Shown here: one piece after another, positions 22,037 to 32,282 of the stretch
Position numbering within the stretch: the stretch's first letter is position 1
Layout: every line of letters starts with the position of its first letter
Source: Collybia mongolica
Taxonomy: Eukaryota > Basidiomycota > Agaricomycetes > Agaricales > Clitocybaceae
Length of the DNA stretch: 64,000 nucleotides
Direction: 5' to 3'
NCBI GenBank assembly: GCA_013420905.1
Contig: JAAXNY010000001.1
Span: forward strand, 1,984,001-2,048,000
Position numbers and translations under genes: made by a program
Notes under the pieces: model-generated
What the model saw: the letters and a program-made list of their open reading frames with translations, nothing else
Told to the model about the DNA's origin: nothing
The model's database searches: none

Positions 22037-23853
22037 TGGACCTGATTGAAACCCAACTCTTTAACCTTGTTTTGGTTATTGAGCTCTTCTACCTGCCCTA
22101 ATAAAGTACTCATTTGTGCTTGTAAGGCTACTATGTCAGGATTCGGCGCGCTCTTTACAGTAGGATTATAGTTATTATTTATATATTCCTGTTTCTGCAT
22201 CAGAGGCGGTACTGGCAACACAGTTTGCGCGCTCTGTTGTCCTAACATTTGTTGTGCTTGAAATTGGGCCATTTGTGCCATTATGGCTTTCAAGGTTCCA
22301 ATGTTGTTACTATTGTCTACTGCATTATGTGACTGATGCATAACTGACAATACTCCTGGAGTGGGTCCTTCCATGACATCTCTGTAATAAAGGGCTGCTA
22401 CCTTTTTTGAATGGAAGTGTTCCACTTTATCTTTCAATGATACCGTTTCTGGTTCTCTTGGAATATATGATCTGTCTGGTAAACATACTCCTCCATTTGT
22501 GTTGGTTTTTATTTTTCCTTCTTCAAAATGTTTCTGTTTCTCGGGACAGGCCATTATGAAGTGTCTGGGTGTAAAACAGTAGTGACATTTATACGCATTT
22601 GGTCTTTGTGGTTGTCCTTCTTTAGGCTTTCCATACTGATTCTGATACTGATGCTGCTGGGGTGAGCTATTCATGGCATGGTTCTGAACAGTTGCTTGTT
22701 GAAGTGCTTTCATTACATCCTTGAATCCACTCCTCGTATTCTTCTCATTTACTTGGAGATGGTCTAACAAATTAACTATTTGTTGTTTTATTTCATCCAT
22801 CTCTACTTTGATCTTGGGCGCTGCTGCTGCTGTTACAGATGTTATAAAAGATCTATTCGTGTCTGGAATATTCATGTTGGCTACACCTTCAGAAATGCTA
22901 ATTGCAGTTGCTATAACTTCCTCCAGATTGTACTGATCCCCTTTTCGTTGTGCGAGCGCGGCAGCTTCGGCAATAGTATTAGGATCTGCTTGGTTGTTTG
23001 TAGCAACGGCCTGTCCTGCCTGTGTGGCATTAGACTGATTATTCCCTAGCAGGGTTAGCCTTCCTTGTACTTGGGATCTGAAGACTTTGTCTAGACATCC
23101 CAAGAACTTGGTAACTAATTCTTGGTTAGAGATAATAGGTGGCCTAACTCCCAAGAGTTTAATAGATTCTGCTTTGAATTCACGCTTTAGCTTTTTCAGC
23201 GTGGCCTCATCGGTTACTCCAATACGTGGGTTGGCGCGACACACTGCTTCTAACTTGGCTACTGATCCTTCTACTTGATCAAGTGCTTCCAGATAACTAG
23301 AGATCAACTCTGTTTTGAAATCTGTCCAAGCGCCTGTTTTATAGTGGTCTAATGCTCTCCACTCATTCTCTGATTGTAGGTCTGCGTACTTTCCTAACAT
23401 TGATTTCTTTTCTTCATCATTTGTAATGTTACACTCCTTCCATAGGACCCCCATTTGCTCCAGAAACCAGATTAAACCTGTGGGCTCTTTTCCTTTGAAT
23501 ACTGGTGCATCACAGATGCCTGGTTGGGGCATATATTTACAAGGGGGTTCAGTCATGATTACTGAATGGTTCTGAGTAGCCAACAAGTTTGGGTTTGCTA
23601 CTGGGTTTACTACAGACGATCTTCCGTGCACTACTGGTCTACTAGTAGTCGATATGTTTCCTAAGGGCTCTGGGGTTCTAAATACTTGCCTTGGTTCTGA
23701 AGATCCAAAGGCTGGTTGTGAAGACCCTTGTGTGCGCGCTTGTCTAGGAGGTGGTAATGGCTCTGTTACTCCAGCATTTTGCGAATTTTTAGTCTTCCGT
23801 GTTTTTGTAGCTACTTGTCTTGCAAGTGGCTGATTAGTTAGTCTGTTTGACAA
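22033..23853 (-). CDS. Ty3 gag-like capsid/nucleocapsid protein
   Basis: 606 residues, intact. Gag proteins build the particle in which an LTR element copies itself. A disordered Arg/Pro/Gln-rich start is followed by a helical capsid-like region (Trp-Phe-Leu-Glu-Gln through Phe-Leu-Gly-Cys-Leu-Asp). A Gln/Asn-rich linker leads to a CCHC knuckle near residue 430 (Cys-His-Tyr-Cys-x4-His-x4-Cys) that binds RNA. The last part is Gln-rich with a predicted coiled coil. The frame ends in TGA overlapping the pol ATG by four bases, so pol may be made by reinitiation or frameshift. Confidence 0.85.
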   Translation of the reverse strand: MSNRLTNQPLARQVATKTRKTKNSQNAGVTEPLPPPRQARTQGSSQPAFGSSEPRQVFRTPEPLGNISTTSRPVVHGRSSVVNPVANPNLLATQNHSVIMTEPPCKYMPQPGICDAPVFKGKEPTGLIWFLEQMGVLWKECNITNDEEKKSMLGKYADLQSENEWRALDHYKTGAWTDFKTELISSYLEALDQVEGSVAKLEAVCRANPRIGVTDEATLKKLKREFKAESIKLLGVRPPIISNQELVTKFLGCLDKVFRSQVQGRLTLLGNNQSNATQAGQAVATNNQADPNTIAEAAALAQRKGDQYNLEEVIATAISISEGVANMNIPDTNRSFITSVTAAAAPKIKVEMDEIKQQIVNLLDHLQVNEKNTRSGFKDVMKALQQATVQNHAMNSSPQQHQYQNQYGKPKEGQPQRPNAYKCHYCFTPRHFIMACPEKQKHFEEGKIKTNTNGGVCLPDRSYIPREPETVSLKDKVEHFHSKKVAALYYRDVMEGPTPGVLSVMHQSHNAVDNSNNIGTLKAIMAQMAQFQAQQMLGQQSAQTVLPVPPLMQKQEYINNNYNPTVKSAPNPDIVALQAQMSTLLGQVEELNNQNKVKELGFNQVQ

Positions 23854-23991
23854 GCTGGCTTGTGGGCATGGCTCTTGAGACAGATTGACTAAACTTTCTC
23901 CACTCTACTTCAATTTGTAGATGATGTTACTCGTCTTGGTATAATATTTTTCAAAGAAAGATGCTCTCTTTAGACTATTCAAAACTCTGAA

Positions 23992-24009
23992 CCCTCGCAG
24001 TGGGCTCCA
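23992..24009 (-). promoter_or_regulatory. Primer-binding site of the Ty3 element
   Basis: On the minus strand, two bases after the 5' LTR, TGGAGCCCACTGCGAGGG starts with TGG, as a site matching a tRNA 3' end (..CCA) must. The tRNA it fits would have an acceptor strand AGTGGGC. The tRNA identity was not checked. Confidence 0.65.
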
Positions 24010-24011
24010 GA

Positions 24012-24774
24012 TGAAAGGGGGCTCCTGGGCTATAAGTGTGCTGATGCTATGAAATGTAATCTCTTACACACACACACACCTAACCTAACAATCAACACAC
24101 AAACAGTAGGAATTGCCTGTTTTGAGTTCGGGTTCAAATGCTTAGAAGCACTAAGCTTTGAATAGTACTAGCCAAAGCTCTTTCCAATGATCTCTCGATG
24201 GGTTTGATTCAGACAAAGCTTCAACACAAGTTTAAAACTTGCTAGGTATATTTGTAATATCTCTCAATCCAATAGACTGAGTATCAAGTGTACGTTCAAT
24301 TATTAATGATCCTAAGCGGATCTATAAGTCCAAGTGACTTATTAAACAAACAGTGTAAAACAGCGCGGCACTGTCATTTACTTCTCCTGATCATCCTGGT
24401 TGTTATTCACAGTGTCCCGTCTCTTCCAGTAGTTAACACCAAGTGCCCCTAACTAGGATCAGGTTGTGCAAGTCCCGAATTTACAATTACTTCTCCTATT
24501 AATGATGATCCCCAGACTAATGATATCATACTACAACGGTTACTTATGAATTAAGATACTAAGGTTGTAACCAGGCATGGTGAATAGGACTAATAATAGG
24601 CTGTACTCATAGTCCTCTGTACTGATAGTGTATTATCCATTAGACTAGTTCACTCTGATTAGCCATCTCGGAGCTTGACTCTAATCCTTTATTACCGTTT
24701 ACTTGGTTATTAGAAATGATACTAATAGCCTTACTTGTTGACTTTATAAGTGCAAACAATTTTGGGCCCTATCA
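24012..24774 (-). repeat. 5' LTR of the Ty3 element (763 bp)
   Basis: Near-identical to 12054-13257 except that it lacks the 441 bp corresponding to 12398-12838. Differences elsewhere are sparse by eye, which suggests a fairly recent insertion. Confidence 0.92.
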
Positions 24775-25402
24775 CCGCTCTCCCAAAGTGATGACTCCCC
24801 TCCAAAATGAGGCCACCAAATCCCACCATTGGATGATAAACTGGCATTCTCCCCAAGAGGTGTGCTCTGTGCAGGGACAGTAGCTGATCAGGGGCCAGAC
24901 CCCTTCCTCCTTTTGTATTTGGGTGTGGTGGTTAAGCAAGTACGAATAAATTGTCAAAATGTTGGTGGTGATGCTCCCTAAGGATCTGCACAAAGCAGAG
25001 TACAAGAGTTGTGGTGTCCTTGTGTGGTCTGGTAGTTGATGAGGTGGATGTGAACGGATTAGTGAAGCCCCCAGTACAGGCAAGATGAGATGACCCTGCA
25101 GATAGTCAGGATCAGCTCTGATAAGTTAGAAATTTAGATATGGTGTAAAAGGATAGTGGTCCAGGCCAAAAGAGCGGTCTGATGAAAGGCAATGTCAATT
25201 AGGGATGAGGTGTTAGGTAGTTTAGGGACGACCTAGTGCAGGAGGGATGAATTCCCACAGTCGGATGGTGGTGGTAAAAGATCAAGAAGCGTCGACCTCA
25301 GATCATTCCCCCTATTAATTTAATTAATCAAAGTACTGTCTTTAAATTCCATTCTTTTGTAGAAATTTTGTACCCCCCTATCAGATGAAAATATACAACC
25401 CA
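24775..25402. other. Flank of the Ty3 element; no gene
   Basis: No coding frame, RNA gene or clear repeat is seen. A frame of 103 codons on the minus strand shows no domain. Confidence 0.5.
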
Positions 25403-25860
25403 ACTCACTCTCTTATAGGTTGAAATCTCATCCAGTTAATTGGAGAAAATTCTAATATCTTTTTTCATCTAAAGGATGGCTGAAATATGTGGGATGAAAA
25501 TAAACTACTAAAATCACTCTTCTATAGGATGAAATTTCATCCAGTTAACTGGGGGAAAATTTAATACTTTTTTTCATCTAATGGATGGCTAACATATTTT
25601 GGATGAAAATCAGCCACTAAATTCACTCTTCTATAAGATGAAATTTCATCCAATTAATTGTGATTAATTGAAGGAATTTTTAATACATATTTTTATCTAA
25701 TAAATGGCTGAAATATGGGGGATGAAAATCAGGCCACCAACTTCACTCCTTTATAGGATGAAATTTCATCCAATTAATGGAGGGAAAATTTAATACCTTT
25801 TTTAATCTATTGGATGGCTGAAATATGTGGGGTGGAATTTCAGCCACAATTCATACCCCT
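25403..25860 (+). repeat. Four imperfect tandem repeats of about 110-120 bp
   Basis: Units start near 25405, 25514, 25622 and 25742. Each has CACTCT(T)CTATAGGATGAAATTTCATCCA, then AATTAAT-like spacer, a T-run, and ATGGATGGCTGAAATAT..GGATGAAAAT. The core GATGAAATTTCATC is palindromic and resembles motifs at 10707-11370. Non-coding. Confidence 0.8.
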
Positions 25861-25904
25861 TTAATTCAGCCATTTAAGTGTGGAAATATGAATTTCATGA
25901 TCTA

Positions 25905-26262
25905 ATGGGGACACAGTGACAGACATATGGCCAACAGATACATGGCACATGGACACACAGCACATGGCCAGTAGCTGTTGGGCATACAGCCATTAGTCTT
26001 GAGGTTCATGTTTTCATCTTTGGGGGCCAACAAAATACATAAATTGAGGATTTTAAAGACCAATACATGGCAAACAGCCAATGGACAGACAGCACATGGC
26101 CACAGCACACAGCCAACAGACAGACAGACATATGTAGCACACACCCAATGCACATACAGCCAACAGACATATGGCCAACAGACAGACAGCACATGGCCAA
26201 CAGACATACAGCCAATGGATATATGGCATATGGCCAATGGATACACAGCCATATGGCCCACT
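25905..26262 (+). repeat. ACAGACATATGGCCA-type minisatellite
   Basis: Irregular tandem units built from ATGGCCAACAGACA and CACATGGCC. Long Trp/Thr/Gln or Cys/Val/Leu frames on either strand are products of the repeat and are not genes. Confidence 0.8.
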
Positions 26263-26299
26263 GGATCTACATATAATTACTCCCATATATATACATATA

Positions 26300-27860
26300 T
26301 AGGTTTTGGATAAGGATTGGCCTCTGCACAGATTGGCTCAGCACTGGCCAGCCTTGGAAATAGACAGCCTTAGCAACAGACCACCTCAGCAGCAAAAAAC
26401 ATGGCTACTAGTGCCAATGCACAGATATAGAGCTGCATGGATTTGAATTTGTGTCCTGGACTGTATCAAAACATGACTATAAGTCTTGGAAGCCAGCTCA
26501 GTGCTGTCCTGCCTCAGCAATGGATGGCCTTGGCACCTGAAAAACATAGCTACCAGTGGCAATGCTTAGATATAGAGCTGTATATGTTCAAATATCCACC
26601 CTGGATTATATAGAAATATGGCCATAGGTCTTGTAAAAGGATTGGCCTCTGCACAGATTGGCTTAGTACTGGCTGACCATAGTAACAGATGGCCTCAGCA
26701 CCTAAAAATGCAGCTACTGGTGCCAATGCACAGGTACTTAAACATAATGCAGCTCTGTATCTAAACATTTGTGCCAATGGCCATGTTTCTATACAATCCA
26801 GGATGGATATTTGAACACACACAACTCTATACTTGGGTGGAGTGGGCCAACACACTGTGTGGCAGGTACTCATTCTTTGTTTCTTTTCTTAGGAGAAATA
26901 AGTCCATTCCACATTCAGGAAGTTGTAAATGACTAGAAATGATGTAGATGGTAGTTTATAGAGGTCATGTGACCATGGGAAAATGTTACCAAGTAAACAA
27001 GCAATGCCTGTGCACAAAACCCAATGCCATAGCTTGCCTGGTTATGGAGAAAACACAAAAACCATCAGAACTAACTTTTCCCAGGATCATGGACACTAAA
27101 TAAGCATTCAGATTGTTGTCATGTATTTGGTATATGTATGTGATGGAATAGATCATGTGACATGGGTCAATAAATAGAGAAATCAATCCTCTTTGTATTT
27201 CAGGTAAATATAGTAGTAGTTGTTGATTATTCCAATGTTTAGTGTAATTTCCCACAAGGGTCATGTTTGGTAAGGTCATTGTTGTTATAAAATGTTTGTT
27301 CACCCTGGCATAACACACAGACCTTCAAAACTAGCTGAATCTGGACATTTCTGATATTTCACTCAAAATGGACAGTGGGAAAAATATGCTCAACAAGAAA
27401 ATTGTGGAGCCATGTTTGTACATCCCAAACATATAAAAACAATGTTAATAGCTTTACTGGTTATGGAGAAAAACACAAAACATACAGTATTTTCAAACAT
27501 GACGCTTTGAAATATTAGATATGCATAATTTTGATGGCATCATCAAAAGCATTATGTAAGCATCCCAAATACATGCAAATTATGTCACAATACTTTGTAT
27601 TTGTGGAGAAATGCTGTAAAAGCCATATGAGAAGAAAAATCCCATTATGGAAATATTTTCCTGTGGTATTGAAATATGAATCAATGAATCAATAAAGAAC
27701 TCACGTTTAGTAAACTAAAGAACTCGTAATCTAAGCATTGCCACTAGTAGCTATGTTTTTCAGGTGCCACAGCCATCCATTGCTGAGGCTGGACAGTGCC
27801 AAGCTGGCTTCCAAGACCTATGGCCATGTTTCTATACAATCCAGAATACTGATTTAAATA
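26300..27860. repeat. Cluster of direct and inverted repeats of about 120-230 bp
   Basis: The block GGATTGGCCTCTGCACAGAT to CCAATGCACAG occurs at about 26308 and 26637, with a related stretch between. The arm 26455-26575 reappears inverted at 27730-27845. A shorter inverted pair lies at 26562-26628 and 26781-26845. Between the long arms, 26880-27720 is AT-rich and contains no protein. The arrangement would suit a foldback or other non-autonomous DNA element. Confidence 0.6.
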
Positions 27861-29154
27861 TACACTTAATCCAAGACTGGCCAGACTGTGCCAAGTTCAA
27901 TCTGAGGCTGGCTGGATTGGAATTGCTCTGGATTTATGTGATAAGTTGTGGCAAAGTTCATCTCTAACAGATTCAAGAGTTGCTTCATTATCAAGTGATC
28001 TTCTAAATCCTATAGCCAATATTTCAATTTTTTCCTTTACATTTCCAAATTCTCAAGCCCATCTAACAGAATCAGCCCTCCAGATGGAATGTATAACTGT
28101 CAAAACTGAATCATATGGAAAAATGTTATTGCTCCCTCACCATTGAGTCACCCCTGCAACAATGAACATAAATAGATATAACATACAGATGGTGGTGGTT
28201 TGAAAGAGAAATGGAAAGAGAAATCAGAACAAACACAAGTGGACTTTTGAATGTGCTGCGAATGGAAGTTGCCACAAGGCAAACAAGAAGGGTCTTGACA
28301 GTGTAATATGTTAGTACATAAGTGCCAATTTCAAACACCTCTATGGCAAAATGGTTGAGCATGTCTTGCATTTTGACTAAGCAACTATAGTATACTGGAT
28401 TGATTCTCAAAGAGGATATTTTTTGAAATAAAATGGCTGAAGGACAAATAAGTACAAAATGGTTGATGGAGGGCGGATCGAAGGTGCGTATCTCAAAGCC
28501 GCTCAATATGTTCCCAATGAAAGTTTTCTCTAGATCAACAGAATCAATACGACCTTCTGGGCTTCCCTTAACATTTTCTTATGGACCCTAAAGTCGCTTT
28601 CAGTTTGAGCATTAAATCGAGCTAGGTTGTCCGTCGTGAACCCTTGTAACATGGAGACTACTGGAACAGCCGGGCCGGTCAGAACGCTAGGATTCATTGT
28701 TTTGAGTTGATTATATTAATGACCACGTTTATTCAACGTTTTTTAGTCTAACACTTCTCAAGGACTTAGGGTAAGCGGGCGCTCTTCAATTTTCCTTCCT
28801 AGCCGGAGATTTCCGCCTACATTGAGCCAGGACCTGGCCATAGCATGTTGTCACAGTTTCCAGCCCAGATTTCAAACGTTCAAAGTTCCGACTCCCTAAT
28901 CTTCGCGTCGCACAGGAACACACAGAGACTACGCAAGAAACAGACGACAATCTATCCGGTTACAAAACCTCAACCACCAAATTCCTCAATTACGCAAGTT
29001 ACACTGTTACGAGAAGCTTTCGCGAATTGGGGAACATGTGGAACTCAAAGAAGCCAGCCTCAAAATTCGGATGGCGACAATTGAATCTACTGCTGCTAGA
29101 CTATCATGTAAAGAGGACGCCAAGGTGGATGGTCGATGAAGGGGGTGATTAGAA
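27861..29154. other. Intergenic, no supported gene
   Basis: AT-rich to about 28500, then more balanced. One minus-strand frame of 126 codons (28126-28506) and a plus-strand frame of 79 (28845-29084) show no domain or splice pattern that I trust. The part near 29040-29150 resembles 30860-30980 and is the duplicated 3' flank of the MYND genes. Confidence 0.45.
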
Positions 29155-30471
29155 TTAAAACTGGTCCACGACTTTCTTTAAATGCCGAAGCCAATTATCG
29201 CGATGCCGGTACATCCCCTGGACTCTGGATTTGCCTGTATCCAATGCAATCATAGAACTGGAAATTCTTTCTGGCAAGCCATCATCCACAATGTCTGTGT
29301 GTATGAATCCTTGATCCGCGGAATGCGGTGGTGCCTTGCCCGACTCGTCGAAGCTTACCACTTCTGCAGAGCGAACCTTGAACTGGAATGGAGCCTGTTT
29401 ACCACTGCTCCTAGCGTCAACATGTACGCGAAGGGCATGTGTATCTGAATTTCAGCAGTAGGTTACTGATTATGGAGGGAGTTGCTGGAAAAACACTGAC
29501 ATAGTTTACTAGTGCTCTCTCTCAAGTTTAGAGCACTATATGCAGCCATTGCGAACTGCTCTCCATGTGCACTGGACCACACAATCATGGTATCGCGACG
29601 TAGTTTCTGACGGGGATCGTTAGGGATGAGATAATTATCAAGCGCTACGTTCCTCATCGCAGCGAAGGAAGCTTGCAGCCACGCTTGCCAATCGAAGGAT
29701 GTATCTCCCATATCTTGACGAATAAAGGGCATATCGACTGTTTTCACTTGCATCTGGATTAATCCTAGCCCACTAGGGAGGTCCGGATCAAAAAATATTT
29801 CTTTAACGCGATTGGTTTGCTTGCTGAGTAGCTTCGAGATAAGTGTCTCGCTCCCGCCGAGCATACTTCGAATTTTAGCATCTGCTACGGCATCCGCGGA
29901 TATTACAGAGAGCGGAGACAGTGCATCCGGTTTTCCTTCAGTAGATTTTTGTGTTGCTTTGACCATAATCAAAAAGCAGTGGGTTTCTGTGCGCGCACAA
30001 AACTTGCATCAGACTATGCACCCTAGATTGGGTTGAAAGAAGAGCGTACGAGACCTGTCTTGGTTGGTGCCAGCTCCCACCGCGAAACCTGCAGCTAGAT
30101 TGGTTATAGCTTGGTTTTTCTTGACCCAGCTTAGGAGACGTTTTCTCTGAGCAGCCACGAGCGGGCCATGCCGTTCACTCAATTCAACAACATCTTTGAA
30201 TGCTTTGCAACCAGCTTTGTGGCCGCTTTTCCAATGTTCCTGCTGACAGACCGCCCCCTGACAAAGTCTGCAATGAGGGCTTGGTGGGGAAGACAGGATG
30301 AGATTAGCCTACGCAGTATCGAGCTTCGTGACAGCCACTGCAAGTACGCAAGACTGTACCGGCTGGAAAACAGCTATCACAATTTGTTACGCTCGAGGTG
30401 GCTGGTGTGTGGGCTTGGGGTAAGTGCTTGTCACAGTTATAACAGGTGTAGGTAAAGTTTATGTCTGGCAT
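29155..30471 (-). pseudogene. MYND zinc-finger protein gene, copy A, with an in-frame stop
   Basis: MYND fingers are protein-protein contact modules found in many fungal regulators. Exon 1 (30313-30471) and exon 2 (from 30257 down) join across a 55-bp intron. Together they encode Cys-Asp-Ser-Cys...Cys-Ser-Gly-Cys...Tyr-Cys-Gly-Ala-Val-Cys...His...His-Lys-Ala-Gly-Cys, a complete MYND signature; an extra Cys-x2-Cys pair lies before it. The frame continues as helical sequence to a TGA at 30009-30011. It then goes on unchanged through a conserved domain (Asp-Thr-Ser-Phe-Asp-Trp-Gln-Ala-Trp), and a last exon (29155 to about 29450) follows a 51-bp intron. It is closely related to copy B. Either the TGA kills it or an intron has been missed. 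Confidence 0.65.
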
Positions 30472-30983
30472 TAGAATTGGACGAGGTTATTGGGATGCTT
30501 ATAGGTAGGCCCAGAGAGCGCACAGCATTCAAAATTACCCACAGTACGGGTCGGTATTAGCAGATGTGTGCTCACATAATAACATAAAAGGCAGAGGGCT
30601 CGGACCACGGCCAAAGTTTCAAGGTTTTAGAGCGGAGATTAACTTTGGGACCGTCGCCCTTTGAAATCATTTCTATTTCTCAAAGCCATCTAATAACTGG
30701 CGTACCTTCATACATGAAAGCAGTCAAGATGCGAGAATCCGGCGCACACGGCGAGGGTGGTTAACACCCGTTCTAGGCTCAATGAGTACTCGAACATTCA
30801 CAAATCATTCATCGAACAAGGCTTCCTTGATTACGACCTACTATGGAATTCAGCCAGCCTCAAGCCGACCTAAGTGAACTCTTGCAGGAAACACGAAACT
30901 CGCTAGGTCAACTAAATACGCAGCTCCAATGATATACCCAACTGAAGTACTAAAGCGACGGCTGACGGAGAGGGCGATTCAAA
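30472..30983. other. Spacer between the two MYND copies
   Basis: Contains TTTTAGAGCGGAGATT (about 30628), which recurs as TTTTAGAGCGGAGACT at about 32470, upstream of copy B. The promoter region was therefore duplicated with the gene. No coding frame. Confidence 0.5.
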
Positions 30984-32282
30984 TTAAAACTGATCTACAG
31001 TTTTCTTTAAGTGCTGGATCCAGTTATCGCGATGTTGGTACATCCCCTGGACTCTGTATCTGCTTGTATCCAATACAATTGTAGAAGTGGACATCAAAGC
31101 TGGTAGGCCATCGTCCACTATGATTGTGTGTATGAATCCTCGATTCACGGTGGGCGGCTTGTTATCACCCAATTCGTCAAAGCTAATCACTTCCGCCGAG
31201 CGAACTTTGAATCGGAATGGAACTTGGCCATTGCTGGTCCTTGCGTCTACGTGTACGCGAAGAGCGTGTGTATCTGAAGTTTAGTAATTGTGAATTACGG
31301 AGAGAGCTGCTAAAGAGCAACACTGACATAGTTTACTAGTGTTGTGTCTGAGGTTTAAAGCACTATACGCGGCCATGCTGAATTGCTCGCCATGTGCGCT
31401 GTACCATGCAGTTAGGGTATCATGGCGCACTTGCTGACGAGGGTCGATGGGGATGAGATATTCATTAAATGGTAGGGGCTTCGCTGCAGCCAAGGAAGCA
31501 TGTAGCCACGCTTGCCAATTGAAGGATGTATCTCCCATACGTTGACGAACAATTGGCATATCGACCGTTTCCAGTTGCATATAGACCAATCCCAGCGCTC
31601 TTGGAAGGTCCGCGTCGAAAACGATTAGTTTTACACAGTTAGGCTGCTTGCTGAGTATCTTCGCAAGCTTTGCCTTATCCCCATCGAAGATACTTCGAAT
31701 TTCGGCATCTGACATGGCACCTGCAGATATTACTGAGAGCGGAGACAACGCGTCTGGCTTTTCTTCAGTAGAATTGTGCGTTGCTTTGACCATAATCATG
31801 AAACAGTGAGTTTCTTGGAACACATTCACCTTGTATGCACTGATTGGGACGAAGGAAGGACGTACGGGATCGGTCTTCATTACTCGCAACTCCCACTGCA
31901 AAACTTGCGGCTACGTTGCCTATTGCTCGATTTTTTTTTGCCCAGCGTAAGACGCGCTTCCTCTGAGCGGCCGCAAGTGGGCCATATTGTTCAACTAATT
32001 TCAACACTATATTTGTTTTCTGCGCAGTCAGATTTGTGGTCCTTCCAATGTTTCCGTTGACAGTCAGTTCCCTGACAAGTAGTGTAGTGAGTATTTGGGA
32101 GGGAAAACGAAATGATAACAGCCTACACAGTACCGGACCTCATGACAGCCACCACAAGTTCGCAGGACCGTACCTCCCGACAAACATTTATCACAACTTG
32201 GTAGGTTCAAGGTTGACGCATGAATCTGCGGCAGGTGCTTGTCGCAGTTATCACAGGTGTTGGCAAGGTTGATATCTGGCAT
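30984..32282 (-). pseudogene. MYND zinc-finger protein gene, copy B, frameshifted
   Basis: Exon 1 (32127-32282) and exon 2 (from 32071) join across a 55-bp intron. They give a full MYND finger (Tyr-Cys-Gly-Thr-Asp-Cys...His-Trp-Lys-Asp-His-Lys-Ser-Asp-Cys) plus the extra N-terminal Cys pair. Compared with copy A there is one extra base just after the finger and an 8-base shortfall about 150 bp later, so three frames are needed to read the protein. The later domain (Phe-Asn-Trp-Gln-Ala-Trp; Ala-His-Gly-Glu-Gln-Phe) is well kept. The last exon ends Val-Asp-Gln-Phe, as in A. Tandem duplicate of copy A, probably inactive. Confidence 0.65.

Larger units (their letters stand above)
12054..24774 (-). 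mobile_element. Ty3/gypsy-type LTR retrotransposon, defective, with nested insertions
   Basis: LTRs at 12054-13257 (3' LTR) and 24012-24774 (5' LTR) share near-identical sequence, starting TG and ending CA in either reading. On the minus strand the order is 5' LTR, primer-binding site, gag, protease, reverse transcriptase, RNase H and a connection segment. The integrase and the second half of the reverse transcriptase are missing. The 3.7 kb before the 3' LTR holds plus-strand genes instead. A LINE (18870-20818) and a copia solo LTR (15502-15955) have inserted later. No exact 5-bp target duplication touches the two outer ends: CATGC lies on the left and CCGCT on the right, although CCGCT does occur eight bases outside the left LTR. 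Confidence 0.88.

Noticed and set aside
25403..25860. CRISPR-like array
   Set aside because: Eukaryotic DNA, units too long and too variable, no cas genes.
25902..26313. Cys/Trp/Val-rich frames on both strands
   Set aside because: Translation of a minisatellite; every frame is open because the unit has few stops.
28126..28506. Minus-strand frame of 126 codons
   Set aside because: AT-rich, hydrophobic by base composition, no domain, no splice signals.
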